Below, piece after piece: positions 12,601-23,213 of a DNA stretch of 64,000 bases. The position numbers were made by a program, and so were the translations under genes. Location of the stretch: assembly GCA_015143295.1 (NCBI GenBank), contig CM026554.1, positions 30,207,531-30,271,530 of the forward strand, in the 5' to 3' direction. How positions within the stretch are numbered: the first letter of the stretch is position 1; every line of letters starts with the position of its first letter. Source of the DNA: Tetracentron sinense (taxonomy: Eukaryota > Streptophyta > Magnoliopsida > Trochodendrales > Trochodendraceae). Under the pieces are notes generated by a model. That model did not search any database and had not been told where the DNA came from. It was given only the letters and a program-made list of their open reading frames with translations.

Positions 12601-15600
12601 TGGTTGAAATACACGTGTTAGAAGAAATGACATCGAGATCCGACCCCGGTTTAGATTGAGTGCGGGTTTGTTGGTTTAAGCCAAACGATACTTCAAAGTT
12701 TGGATTTCGGCTCTCTCAGTGTCCAAATCGGGTAAATGACCTCGGATTCTATCGAAACTAATTCCCACACTTTGGTTGGGTGAAAATACAAGTGTTAGAA
12801 GAAACGACATCAAAATCTGACCCCCGGTTTGGATATGGTGCGAGTTTTTAGGTTTAGGCAAAAATGATATTTCTAAGTTTTGATTTCGGGCCTCTCAGTG
12901 TCCAAATCGGGCAACCAACCTTGGATTCCTTCGAAACGAATTCTCACACTTTGGTTGGGTTGAAATATACATGTTAGAAGAAACGGCATCGAAATCTGAA
13001 CCCCGGATAGGATTTGATGGAAGGTGGTAGGTTTAGGCCAGGATAAACTTAAGAAGTATGGATTCAAGGCCTCTCGGTAACCAAATCGGGAAAATGACCT
13101 CGAATTCCCTCGAAACCAATTCCAACACTTGGGATATATTGAAATACACGCATAAGAAGAAACGACATCAAAATTCAACCCCGGTTAGGGTTTGGTCAAA
13201 GGTTTTAGGTTTAGGCCAAAATATACTTAAGATGTTGGAATTCGGCCTCTCGGTTCCCAAATCGGGCAAACGACCTCGGAATCCCTTGAAACCAATTCCA
13301 GCACTTAGGATATATCGAAATACACGCGTTAGAAGAAATGACATCGAAATCCGAACCCCGGTTAGGATTTTGTGTAAGGTTGTAGGTTTAGGCTAGAATA
13401 TACTTAAGATGTTGGAATTCGGCCTCTTGAAGCCCAAATTGGGCAAACGGCATCAGATTCCCTCGAAACCAATCCCAACACTTATGATATATTGAAATAA
13501 ATGCGATAAAAGAAACGACATTGAAATCCAAACCCTATGTAGGATTTTGTGGAAGGTTGTAGATTTAGGCTAGAGTATACTTAAGATGTTGGAATTTGTC
13601 CTCTCGGTGCCCAAATTGGACAAACGGCCTCAAATTCCCTTGAAACTAATTCCAACACTTAGGATATATTGAAATACACGTGATAGAAGAAATGACATCG
13701 AAATCCGAGCCCCAGTTTAGATTGGTTGGAAGGTTGTACTTTTAGGCCAAAGTATACTTAAGAAGTATAAATTTCGGGCCTCTAGGTGCCTAAATCAGGA
13801 AAAACGATCTCAGATTCCGTTTAAACCAATTCCAACACTTAGGATATATTGAAATACACGCATTAGAATAAGCGACATCAAAATCCGTGCCCCGATTAGG
13901 ATTTGTGGAAGGTTGTAAGTTTAGGCCAGAGCATACTAAAAAAGTACGGATTTCGGGCCTCTCCGTGCACAAATCGGGCAAACGACCTCGGATTCCCTCG
14001 AAACCAATTCCCACAGTTTGGTTAGGTTGAAATACATGCGTTAGAAGAAATGACATCGAGATCCGACCCCCGGTTTGGATTGGGTGCGGGTTTGTAGGTT
14101 TAGGCCAAACGATACTTCAAAGTTTGGATTTCGGCCCTCTCAGTGTTCAAATCGGGTAAATGACCTCGGATTCCATCGAAACTAATTCCCACACTTTGGT
14201 TGGGTCGAAAAAAACGTGCTAGAAGAAACGGCATCAAAATCCAACCCCCGGTTTGAATATGGTGCGAGTTTTTAGGTTTAGGACAAAATGATATTTCTAT
14301 GTTTTGATTCTGGGCATCTCGGTGCCCAACTCGAGCAAACAACCTCAGATTCCATCGAAACGAATTCTCACACTTTGGTTTGGTCAAAATACACATGTTA
14401 GAAGAAACGGCATCGAAATCCGAACCCCAAATAAGATTTGGTGGAAGGTTATTGGTTTAGGCCCAAATATTCTATGTTTTGATTCTGGGCATCTCGGTGC
14501 CCAACTCGAGCAAACAACCTCAGATTCCATCGAAACGAATTCTCACACTTTGGTTTGGTCAAAATACACATGTTAGAAGAAACGGCATCGAAATCCGAAC
14601 CCCAAATAAGATTTGGTGGAAGGTTATTGGTTTAGGCCCAAATATACTTAAGAAGTATGAATTCTAGACCTCTCAGTTCCCAATCGGGCAAACGACCTCA
14701 GAATCCCTCGAAACCAATTCTAGCACTTAGGATATATCGAAATACTCACATTAGAAGAAACGACATCAAAATCTGAACCCCGGTTAGGATTTTATGGAAG
14801 GTTGTAGGTTTAGGCTAGAATATACTTAAGATGTTGGAATTCGGCCTCTCAATGCCCAAATCGGGCAAACAGCATCGGATTCCATCGAAATCAATGCCAA
14901 TGCTTAGGATATATTGAAATACACAAGTTAGAAGAAACAACATCGAAATCCAAACCCCGGTTAGGATTTTGCGAAAAGTTGTAGGTTTAGGCCAGAGTAT
15001 ACTTAAGATGTTGAAATTTGTCCTCTCGATGCCCAAATCGGACAAACGACCTCGGATTCCCTCTAAACCAATTCTAACATTTAGGATATATTGAAATACA
15101 CGTGATAAAAGAAATGGCATCGAAATCCTAGCCCCCGTTTGGATTTGATAAAAGAAGTATAGATTTTGGGCCTCTCGGTACCCAAATCGGGAAAACGATA
15201 TCGGATTCCTTCGAACCCAATTCTAACACTTAGGATATATTGAAATACACGCGTTAGAAGAAACGGCATCGAAATCCGAGTCTCGATTAGGATTTTCTAG
15301 TAGGTTTTAGGTTTAGTCCAGAGTATGCTTACGAAGTATGGATTTCAGGCCTCTTGGTGCCAAAATCAGGCAAACGACCTCGGATTCCCTCGAAAGCAAT
15401 TCCATCTCTTAGGGTATGTCGAAATGCACGCGTTAGCAGAAATGACATCGAAATCCGAACCCCGGTTTGGATTTGGTGGAAGGTTGTAGGTTTAGGCAAG
15501 AGTATACTTATGGAGTATGGATTCCAGGCCTCTTAGTGCCCAAATCTGGCAAACGACCTAGGATTCCCTCGAAACTAATTCCCGCACTTTGGTTGGGCAG

Positions 15601-16746
15601 AAATACATGTGTTAGAAGAAACGGAATCGAAATCCAACCCGCGGTTTTGATTTGGTGTGAGTTTATAGGTTTAGGCCAAACGATACTTCAAAGTTTGGAT
15701 TTTGGCGCTCTCGGTGCCTAAATCGGGAAAATGATCTTGGATTCCATCGAAACAAATTCTCACACTTTGGTTGGGTCTAAATACACGCGTTAGAAGATAC
15801 AACATCGAAATCTGACCCACGGTTTGGATTTGGTGGAAGGTTGTAGGTTTAGGCTTGAGTATACTTAAGAAGTATGGATTCCGGGCTTCTCGGTGCCCAA
15901 ATCAATTAAACGACCTCGGATTCCATCGAAATCAATTCCTACACTTTTGTTGGGTCAAAATACACGCGTTAGAAGAAACGGCATCGAAATCTGACCTGCA
16001 GTTTGGATTTGGTATGGGTTTAGGTTTAGGCCAAACAATACTTCAAAGTTTGGATTTCGGCCCTCTCAGTGCCTAAATCGGGTAAATGACCTCGGATTCC
16101 ATCGAAACGAATTCTCATAATTTGGTTGCCTCAAGATACATGCGTTATAAGAAACGACATCAAAATTTGACCCCCGGTTTGGATTTGGTGCTGGTTTGTA
16201 TGCTTAGGCCAAAATGATACTTCTAAGTTTTGATTTCGGCCCTCTCGGTGCCCAAATCGGGCAAATGACTTCGGATTCCATCGAAACGAATCCCTACACT
16301 TTGGTTGGGTCAAAATACATGTGTTAGAAGAAACGACATCGAGATCTGATCCCCGGTTTAGATTTGGTGCAGGTTTGTTGGTTTAGGCCAAACGATACTT
16401 CAAAGTTTGGATTTCAGCCCTCTCAGTGCCAAAATCAGGCAAATGACCTTAGATTCCATCGAAACGAATTCTCACACTTTGGTTGGGTCAAAATACATGC
16501 TTTAGAAGAATGACATCAAAATCTGATCCCCGATTTGGATTTGGTGCAGGTTTTTAGGTTTAGGCCAAAACGATACTTCTAAGTTTTGATTTCGGACCTC
16601 TCGGTGCCCAAATCAGGCAAACGACCTCAGATTCCATCGAAACGAATTCTCACACTTTGGTTAGGTCGAAATACACGCGTTAGAAGAAACATCATCGAAA
16701 TCCGACCCCCAATTGGGATTTGGTTCGGGTTTGTAGGTTAGGCCTA
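9616..16746 (+). repeat. Satellite array of ~177-bp monomers (about 40 copies)
   Basis: Each monomer carries, in order, a GATTTGGTGGAAGG-like box, TTGTAGGTTTAGGCC, a variable box (TATACTTAAGAAGTATGG, GATACTTCAAAGTTTGG or ATGATATTTCTAAG), CTCTCGGTGCCCAAATCGGG, GATTCCCTCGAAACCAATTC, AAATACACGCGTTAGAAGAA and CATCGAAATCCGA. Spacing between equivalent boxes is 173-179 bases, with a few shortened monomers (near 9850, 11940, 15150). The variable boxes recur in a set order about every 7-9 monomers, giving a higher-order repeat. Many open frames of 60-112 codons occur on both strands, but they follow the repeat period and drift with it, so they are not genes. Confidence 0.93.
14296..14645 (+). repeat. 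Two identical adjacent 175-bp satellite monomers
   Basis: 14296-14470 and 14471-14645 read the same base for base, whereas other neighbouring monomers differ at many positions. The junction (AAATAT followed by TCTATG) replaces the usual TATACTTAAG box, so this is a recent local duplication, probably by unequal exchange or replication slippage. Confidence 0.9.
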
Positions 16747-17752
16747 ACTATTATCGAAAACTATTAATATTCGGAGATGAGTTTGTTTCTTTGCATATTA
16801 ATTAATTATTAAATTCTTAAATTTTATCATTTTGATATTCTAATAATAGTTTATTATTATTTTTGTAGGAGGGAGCCAGCAGCACACACTTGTTGGGTTT
16901 TGGAGCACCACGAGGAGGGAGCTAGGTGATAGCTTAGGATTTTTTTCACTTTTTACTATGTGTACTTTTTATGACACTTTGTATGGGCATGTATATATAA
17001 TTTTATTATTACAGGCATGGGGCATATATTTTGATTACATGAGATTTATATTTTTAATTAGAATTATATATTGCTTATAGGTACAATACGCGTTTATTGA
17101 TTTTTATATTACTGACAGGTACAAATAATACAGGAAATAAAAACAAAATTTTTGAAAAAAAATTCTTTTTTTTTTAATTTTTAACTATTAGCGGCGGTTC
17201 CAACCACCATTATAAAAAAAATATTAATTTTATTATTTATAACTTAATGACGGCGGTTTAGAATCGCCGTTAAATTTATTCGATAAATGAAAGCGGTTTG
17301 TCAACCACCGACATATATTATCCTTATAACGGCGGTATAAGACACCGTGAAATAAATGATAAAGGAAGGCGGTTTCAACCTGCCGTTATATATTACATAT
17401 ATAATGGTAGTTTAGAAACCGTCATTACATATTTACTCTGCAAACGGCGGTATAACCCGCCGTCATATATGGAATAACTAACGGCGTTCAAGGCATGGCG
17501 GTTATATATACGACGCAATAAAGCATTTTAATAATCATATTAAAAAGTTAACTACGGTGGTTGCAAACCGCTGTAAAATATTTATGTATCACGATGGTTA
17601 AATTTAACCGCTGTGAATATTCACCGCTATAGGATTCCCCGACAAGATAATCGACGATGGTTTACTCCACCACTATTATATCCTGTGACAACGGGTTCTC
17701 ATCTTATAACGGTGGTTTTGAACCGCCGTTAGAAACCTTGATTTTTGTAATG
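16747..17752 (+). mobile_element. CACTA (En/Spm) transposon, right-end fragment
   Basis: Ends TTTTTGTAATG, which on the other strand is CATTACAAAAA, one base from the canonical CACTACAAAAA terminus. A dense subterminal zone of GGCGGTTT/AAACCGCC inverted motifs (17185-17735) precedes it, as in plant CACTA elements. Near 16868 an AT-rich stretch ends in TTTTTGTAG, followed by a short open stretch closing at a TGA near 16929, possibly the last transposase exon (weak). The flank after 17752 is CAA, a candidate half of a 3-bp TSD. The left end is not in view: the fragment meets the satellite array at about 16746. Confidence 0.75.
17185..17735 (+). repeat. CACTA subterminal inverted-motif zone
   Basis: About ten short hairpins of the type GGCGGTTT...AAACCGCC, or variants with GGTGG/CCACC, separated by 20-40 AT-rich bases. 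In plant CACTA elements such motifs are transposase-binding sites; here that role is inferred from position. Confidence 0.75.
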
Positions 17753-17753
17753 C

Positions 17754-17816
17754 AAAAAAGGGAGGTCTAAGGGTAGATTGACCTTCTCCTAAGGTAGAGG
17801 CACAAAGGTTTGCCAT
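17754..17816 (-). pseudogene. SIRE-like Copia gag, N-terminal stub cut by the CACTA element
   Basis: On the minus strand an ATG at 17816 opens a 21-codon stub with GEGQST...RPPFF, which matches the start of SIRE/Maximus-type Copia gag proteins (usually a short polar lead, then RPPLF and a DG...Y.YWK block). The homology stops exactly at the CACTA terminus at 17752, so the transposon landed in gag. The leader upstream (17817-17865) and the PBS at 17866-17878 are in the expected order. The rest of this Copia would lie to the left, beyond the CACTA insertion, and was not found in the window. Confidence 0.72.
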
Positions 17817-17865
17817 TAAGTTCTTTGCTCTAAGATGGTTAAATCTTTATAAAAACAGAGACCTT

Positions 17866-17878
17866 GGCTCTAATACCA
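17866..17878 (-). other. Primer-binding site of the minus-strand Copia (tRNA-iMet type)
   Basis: Minus-strand TGGTATTAGAGCC, one mismatch from the TGGTATCAGAGC site complementary to plant initiator tRNA-Met. It lies two bases inside the LTR end at 17881. Confidence 0.85.
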
Positions 17879-17880
17879 CT

Positions 17881-19370
17881 TGTTTCCCAAGGATTGGACC
17901 TTAGAGGAGGGGTGATTAGGGTCTATGACAAATTAAAATATCTTCCTAATTCCTTAAGTGGAATTTCAACTAAAACTAGTTGAAAGGAATTTAAAATTAA
18001 GCAATTCTACTGAAACAATATAAACATTAATGTTTAGAGAATGGAGAGAGAATGCAAATAAAAATTGACACACGATGTTGTTCTCAAGGTTCGGCAACCC
18101 GCCTACGTCCCCACCTCAAGCTATACCTACTAGAAGATTCACAACATTATACTGAAATGCACAGTCTTCTTCTGGGTGAAGACCAAACCTTTACAATCTC
18201 TCTTACGGGTCGAGATCAAACCTTGCAAGGGAAAAATCATCCCTAGACTTAGTCCACTTTCTGGATAGTAACCAAACCTTACAAATCTTCCGGCTTCACG
18301 GACAAAAGTCCTACTGACCACTTGATTTTACAATCTCTTTGACAAGAGATATTTTTTTGCACTCAGATAATGCTCTTTACATGAGCTGATAAATGCCTTG
18401 AACACTTACTAAAAATCTCTCAACGATTGGAATTGAAAGACTCAAGAATTTGGATTTGGGAATTCTTGGTTAAACTCTATAGATTTGAAATCAAAGCTTA
18501 GAGTGAATGATTTTAATGATTGGATGTCTTGGAGTTCTTTATTTCATTCATAAATCAATCCTAGTTATAGTCTAAGAGGTTTTATGGTCGTTGGGGGAAC
18601 ATCCAAAATGAAACTAGTCGTTAAAGAGTATTCTAGTTCCCACAAGATTTCGTCAACAAGATTGGGTGATCAATCTAATTTCGTCGATGATATTTGGCCA
18701 GAATAGAAAATAGTAGCTTTGCGACTAATTTCGTCGACGAGATTTGTGGACCTCCACAATTTCATCGACGAGATTTTTGTTTTCTTCTGAAATCTTATCT
18801 AGGCTTAACCTAAATGATGAGAATGAATTCATTGGTCTTATACCTTAACTTTATCATGATTTTGATCATACTAAGGTATGTATAAGGTCCTTATAAAGAT
18901 GTGCAATATTATCTAAGGATCCTAAAGTCAATCTATGACTCTGAGCAATGTAACAAATCAACCTTTGGGGACATTTTACAAAAGTCCTAAAACTCTCACA
19001 AGACACAAAATAAACTATTAGACCTTCTTGTGAGTCTTCAGTACTTCACACTTGATCTTGGATCTTCAATTAGGTTTTGTCTTCATGATCAATCTTCAAT
19101 TTTCTTGATAATCCGACTTGGGCTTTGACTTTTGATATGATCTTTAATTATCTTCAATGTGATCCAACTTTATCCAATGATTATGAATGTGATCTTCCCA
19201 ATAGATGAAGTCATTTTCATGTTTTTTCTTTGAATGACTTGCTAATGCTTTTAGCATACTGAATTTCACATTAACTCAAAGAGACATTAGTAAGCACAAA
19301 ACATCATTACATTATTGTGTTATCATCAAAATCAATATGGAGACCTAAAGTGGAAACCTATAGGCTAACA
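17881..19370 (-). mobile_element. 5' LTR of a minus-strand SIRE-like Copia (1490 bp)
   Basis: Read on the minus strand it starts TGTTAGCCTATAGG and ends GGGAAACA, followed by the PBS and the gag start, so it is the 5' LTR. It carries repeated GTCGACGA-type motifs (TTTCGTCGACGAGAT near 18725, ATTTCATCGACGAG near 18760, a diverged copy near 18690). The flank on the far side is CTGAC (19371-19375), one half of a possible TSD whose partner is not in view. Confidence 0.82.
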
Positions 19371-20385
19371 CTGACAAGTTGTTCCAAAATCCGATTTTGG
19401 ATGTGAAGATGAATCTCTCAATGGACACGTGGTAAAAAAAAATCAACTTGATCGAATATTTATAGACCGTTCGATCAAAACTCGGAAGATTAGCATATTA
19501 ATGGAAGGGAGCATATCTGTTATAGAGAACTGAAGTTGAGGGGAGGGTAGTGTAATTTTAGAAACAAAAGGGGAGGTTTAAGCAATTTCACCAAACCTCA
19601 GGGAGGTCTATGTAATTTACCCTTATAAAAGACATGGAATTATCTACTGTTATAATGGACTCCTTGGAGTCTGGTTTATGTCCCACTGGTCAACACTTGT
19701 CCCTTTTAATACCCCTTAACTGTGATTAAGATTCACGAGCCCTTAAGAGTTCAACCATCTAATCTTGATTTTTAAAAAAGAAAATATTAACTCTAAAGGT
19801 TAAAGTTATTAATTGGAGTTAAAAGAACACTTAAAAATGCTTTTGGGTTGTAACCAATGTCGTCGAACCGGTTGGGTGGCCGATTCAATTGGCTCGACTG
19901 TGTCCTTTTTTATTTGAAAAAAACAATTCCTCATTTTTACTCGGTTTCGACTGATTCTTAATGTTGCCTTGTTTTGGGGGTTTTGGGAAGAGTCTTGAGA
20001 AGAGGACCCCAAGGTCCTCTTCTAAGCTGACCACAGTATCCCTGTGCCCCTTTTAACACCTCTTTAATCATGGTTAAACTTAATTAAAATAAAATTATTA
20101 ATTTTGTTTTTTTATTTTTTTAAAAATCATGAGTAGATTGCTTAACCTTAGGGGGTGAGTGAATCCTAACTACAGTTGATGGGTGGTAAAAAGGAGGTGT
20201 GGACCAATGAGATCCTGGGGTTAGCTTCTAAGCTGACCCTGGGGTCCGTTTTCCATTTCCCTTTTGGAAACCGGTGTGGAGACCGGTTCCTGATTTTTTT
20301 GGTTCGACTGGCCGGTCTGGTTCTGTTAACACTTTGTGTAACCAAGAGTCCGGTTATAAACGCAAAGGATTCGAATTTCCAAGTC
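19371..20385. other. Non-coding flank between Copia LTR and zinc-finger gene
   Basis: No gene recognised. Around 19545-19625 the text GGGAGGTCTATGTAATTTACCC is the inverted form of a terminal motif (GGGTAAATTACA...GAGGTTTGGTG) that I recall from plant MITE-like repeats; only one end is seen. Two related segments, TTCTAAGCTGACC near 20020 and near 20227, mark a small internal duplication. The AAACCGGT/ACCGGTT motifs near 20265-20290 are close to the zinc-finger promoter. Confidence 0.5.
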
Positions 20386-20390
20386 GTCGT

Positions 20391-20398
20391 TATAAAAA
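20391..20398 (+). promoter_or_regulatory. Candidate TATA box of the zinc-finger gene
   Basis: TATAAAAA sits about 30-60 bases ahead of the CT/GA-rich leader that is spliced at 20841. A weaker TTATAAAC lies at 20354. This is a plausible core promoter by position only; no transcript start is shown. Confidence 0.45.
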
Positions 20399-20419
20399 CG
20401 GATTTGAGAATTGTAACCC

Positions 20420-20840
20420 GAACCCAAGCTCAATCAGCGCTTACCCATTTTCCAGAGAAAACAGAGTAAAAGAAGAACGAGAGCCTACCCATTTTCCAGA
20501 GAAAACAGAGTAAAAGAAGAACGAAAAGAAGAAAAACAGTTCTTGCGATTCATTTCTTTCTTCAACCTTCGGTTCATCTCGAACACCAGTTTTCCAGAGA
20601 AAACAGAGTAAAAGAAGACGAAAAGAAGAGAAACAGTTCTTGCGATTCATTTCTTTCTTCAACCTTCGGTTCATCTCGGATTCTGTTCTTCTTCTTCAAA
20701 CACCAGTTTTCCAGAGAAAACAGAGTAAAAGAAGAACGAAAAGAAGAGAAACAGTTCTTGCAATTCATTTCTTTCTTCAACCTTCGGTTCATCTCGGATT
20801 CTGTTCTTCTGTTCTTACGATTCATCATCTTCATTGAAAC
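20420..20840 (+). other. 5' leader exon with internal tandem repeat (zinc-finger gene)
   Basis: Purine/pyrimidine-rich leader containing one partial and three longer copies of a ~110-130-base unit (TTTTCCAGAGAAAACAGAG, GAAACAGTTCTTGCGATTCA, CTTCAACCTTCGGTTCATCT) between 20447 and 20810. It ends CATTGAAAC before GTAAG at 20841, a good splice donor. The intron would run 20841-21019, with acceptor TTCTTAG at 21013-21019. No long conserved ORF; overlapping frames on both strands come from the repeat. Confidence 0.6.
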
Positions 20841-21054
20841 GTAAGATTTCCTGTGATTATCTTTCTAAATTCTTAATAAATAAAAAGGGGTTTTGTAATC
20901 TTTTATGCTCTTTTTCTTCAAATATGGACCTTCTCCAGTGGATTAGAACGTAGGATTCTTATAATTTTGCTAAGCATTTTTAATAAATGTTTAAATTAAT
21001 CGATGTTTTATGTTCTTAGACCTTCTCCAGGAGGAAGAACGAAATTCTCTGTAC

Positions 21055-21433
21055 ATGCATTCCATTCAGATGGCGATTCAAAACAAATTCCACTGCTACA
21101 CGTGTACGAAGGATTTCGAGAAAAGACATGCTATTGAATGCCACAATAAGGGTGTGCATAAGAAGTTGAAGGCCGTATGCGGTACCTGTGGAACTGTTTT
21201 TCACAGTGAGGCAGAGAAGATGGAACATAAAACGAGCAAGCATCCAAAAAACTGTAAGAATTTTTTTTAGAGTTCCTAATGATTGGTATATTGAAAAATT
21301 TATTACACTATTTCACTTGCTGAATTGTTTTTCTTTATGTCGTTTCAGCAAACCCAGACTTGCATGGGCTGCTGGCAAGCGTGGCAGAGGAGTTTACAGT
21401 TATGAACACTGTTGTGGGGGTTAAAGGAGGAAC
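21055..21433 (+). CDS. Small two-finger C2H2 zinc-finger protein, disrupted in its last exon
   Basis: Coding exon from the ATG at 21055 to a donor at 21254 (ACT before GTAAG), intron 21254-21348 (acceptor CGTTTCAG), final exon from 21349. The protein has two consecutive C2H2 fingers of the form CX2CX12HX4H: the first starts CYTCTKDF, the second CGTCGTVF and ends KTSKH. Such fingers bind zinc and usually DNA or RNA, in the nucleus; the exact family is not recognised. Copia A is inserted at 21433/21434. The empty-site reading (21349-21433 joined to 37609-37621) closes at a TAG at 37619-37621, giving about 98 aa. With the insertion the frame runs into the LTR and stops at 21552-21554, giving about 134 aa. 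Both fingers stay intact. An upstream in-frame ATG at 21010 lies in the predicted intron, so I prefer 21055 (21070 is another candidate). Confidence 0.7.
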
Positions 21434-21684
21434 TATTAACCGTTCATCCCTTGATTATAACATTCCAAAGATAGCTCTCCTTGATTGTAGCCTTCCCAAG
21501 ATATCTTCTCCAGACCAGCAACTTCAAGATACAGAGAAAGAAGATCTAAACTAAATCTCCAGCCATGGCTTATTCTTGTAGATAATCATATCCCTTAAGT
21601 GTAGCTCATATAGTTGTAAACACGAGCATTTATATGGAATACAACCACAACTCAATGAGTGTGGAAAACCTTTCTTCCAATACG
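21434..21684 (+). mobile_element. Copia A 5' LTR, first part
   Basis: Matches 37330-37580 of the 3' LTR. It starts TATTAAC directly after the TSD, so the usual TG is absent. It is cut at ATACG, where Copia B entered; the last 16 bases resume at 28317 and end CTTTCA at 28332. Confidence 0.9.
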
Positions 21685-23152
21685 TGTAAAGTCCATGTTC
21701 TGGTATCAAAACAAATGAGTCTAAGTGATTAGATGTGTATCTTGTGTCATTGCCTTCAAGCATCCACGACAAGTGAATGTTGAAGACCGAAGAAGATTGG
21801 TTGAAGACTCGGTTAATCATATCCTTCGTTTCACTCATAGGATGGTAAGTGACCTAGATACCATGTTACCTTAGGTGGGAATTGACTTAGAATAATTATA
21901 ATATGATACCTTAGGTGAAAATTGACTTAGCCTAATCATATGGACCCTAAGTGATTAGATATGTAGCCCAAAACAAGTTAAAAGTTCTTAAAAATTCTTA
22001 AAAAATCAAAGGTTACTTGTAGATAGCATATCTCTCAAACCATAGCTCGGTTTTGCTCCATAATATATCAAATCGACCGCGTCGAAAAGATATACAACTT
22101 TTCTGAAGGATGTAAAAGCTAAAAATGAGTTTTTAAAAACGGGTTTTCTCCTTAAGGTCGACCCTGAGCACTTTGGGTCGACCCTGAGTCTCAAATATTT
22201 ATTATGGGAAAAATGGGCAGAGAATAAAAAAACCCAAGGTTGACCATAGAAGACACTTGGGTCGACCGAACTTCACTGTTGGGTCGACCTTGATATGGGA
22301 TTTCATTCATTTTTCGTTTTTCATGCTATTTTGAGTTTTGACAACTTCTATACTTGGGTTTTGGGTTCTCTATTTATTGTGAACTCTTCTAGTTCGTGGA
22401 GAACAACTTTGGGAAAGTATAGAGAGTTTTTAACTATCTCTAGAGTTTATAAAAGCTCTAATTTTTATTGTCTCTCCTCCCCTTTGTTAGTTCTTCTTCC
22501 ATTCTAGATTTTGTAAGTCAATGCTCCATTCTTGCTTGCTTGGACTTTCCCATTGATGGAGTCCATCTAGGATTTGATTTTAATCAAATCATCAACCCGT
22601 TCTGGAGAGAACAAATTGGTCGGAGGGTTCCGGAGCCTTTGCGAAGGAGATCGATCCGAGAAGGATCGTGGATGTGTGATTTGGTTAGTGGAATCCGAAG
22701 CCGTCAATGACGGAGATCGATCGGAAGATCGTGGTTGTTTTCGAGGCACTAAGAGAAGTACAAGCGGCTGCGGTTGATCACGGGACTTGTGAGTACGTGA
22801 TGATTTTTCAAGGCGTAGAGAACTAAGAACTGAAGGATTGTAGTATTGAGTCTGAATGAGTCAAGTTCGAGTCTTGTAAGTTCTTGTTGACTTTGTCTTA
22901 GTGATATCTCTTGGCTGGACTAGGTCTCGTGGTTTTTCCCATAATGGTTTTCACGTAAAAAATCATTATGTTATGGTTTGCTTGTTTCTCTCTATTTCCG
23001 TACTTTAAGTTCATCATCTCTTAAGTTAATAACTTAATTGTTACAATATCAAAAAGGGTAGATAGACTTGTAGGGAGACCTAATCATCCCCTTGAATTTG
23101 TGAGTTCTCAACTCAAACCTTAGATTTGAGGTTCACCGGATTGATTTTTTCA
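21685..23152 (+). mobile_element. Copia B 5' LTR
   Basis: TG...CA ends; carries GGTCGACC palindromes near 22150-22290. It lacks about 20 bases near its start that the 3' LTR has (near 26825-26845). An open frame near 22468-22710 is repeated in the 3' LTR (27630-27860) but resembles no known protein. Confidence 0.92.
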
Positions 23153-23154
23153 AT

Positions 23155-23166
23155 TAGTATCAGAGC
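23155..23166 (+). other. Copia B primer-binding site
   Basis: TAGTATCAGAGC, one mismatch from the initiator tRNA-Met site, two bases after the LTR end. Confidence 0.85.
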
Positions 23167-23213
23167 GGGATCACTAATTTTTTGGTGCGATCTCATTCTT
23201 ATATTCGGTGAAT

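Noticed and set aside
9600..16750. Many 60-112-codon open frames on both strands of the satellite array, with repeated RGIRGRLPDL-type peptides
   Set aside because: They recur with the ~177-base monomer and begin or end wherever point changes create stops; no start context or family match.
17185..17735. Treating CACTA subterminal hairpins and the LTR-like GGCGGTA hairpins as one family
   Set aside because: Cores look alike (GGCGGT/ACCGCC) but the arms, spacing and flanks differ; no alignment beyond the core.
22468..22710. 80-codon open frame in the Copia B 5' LTR, also present in the 3' LTR
   Set aside because: Both copies are LTR sequence duplicated by retrotransposition; no domain seen and a different length in the 3' copy, so shared presence is not evidence of coding.
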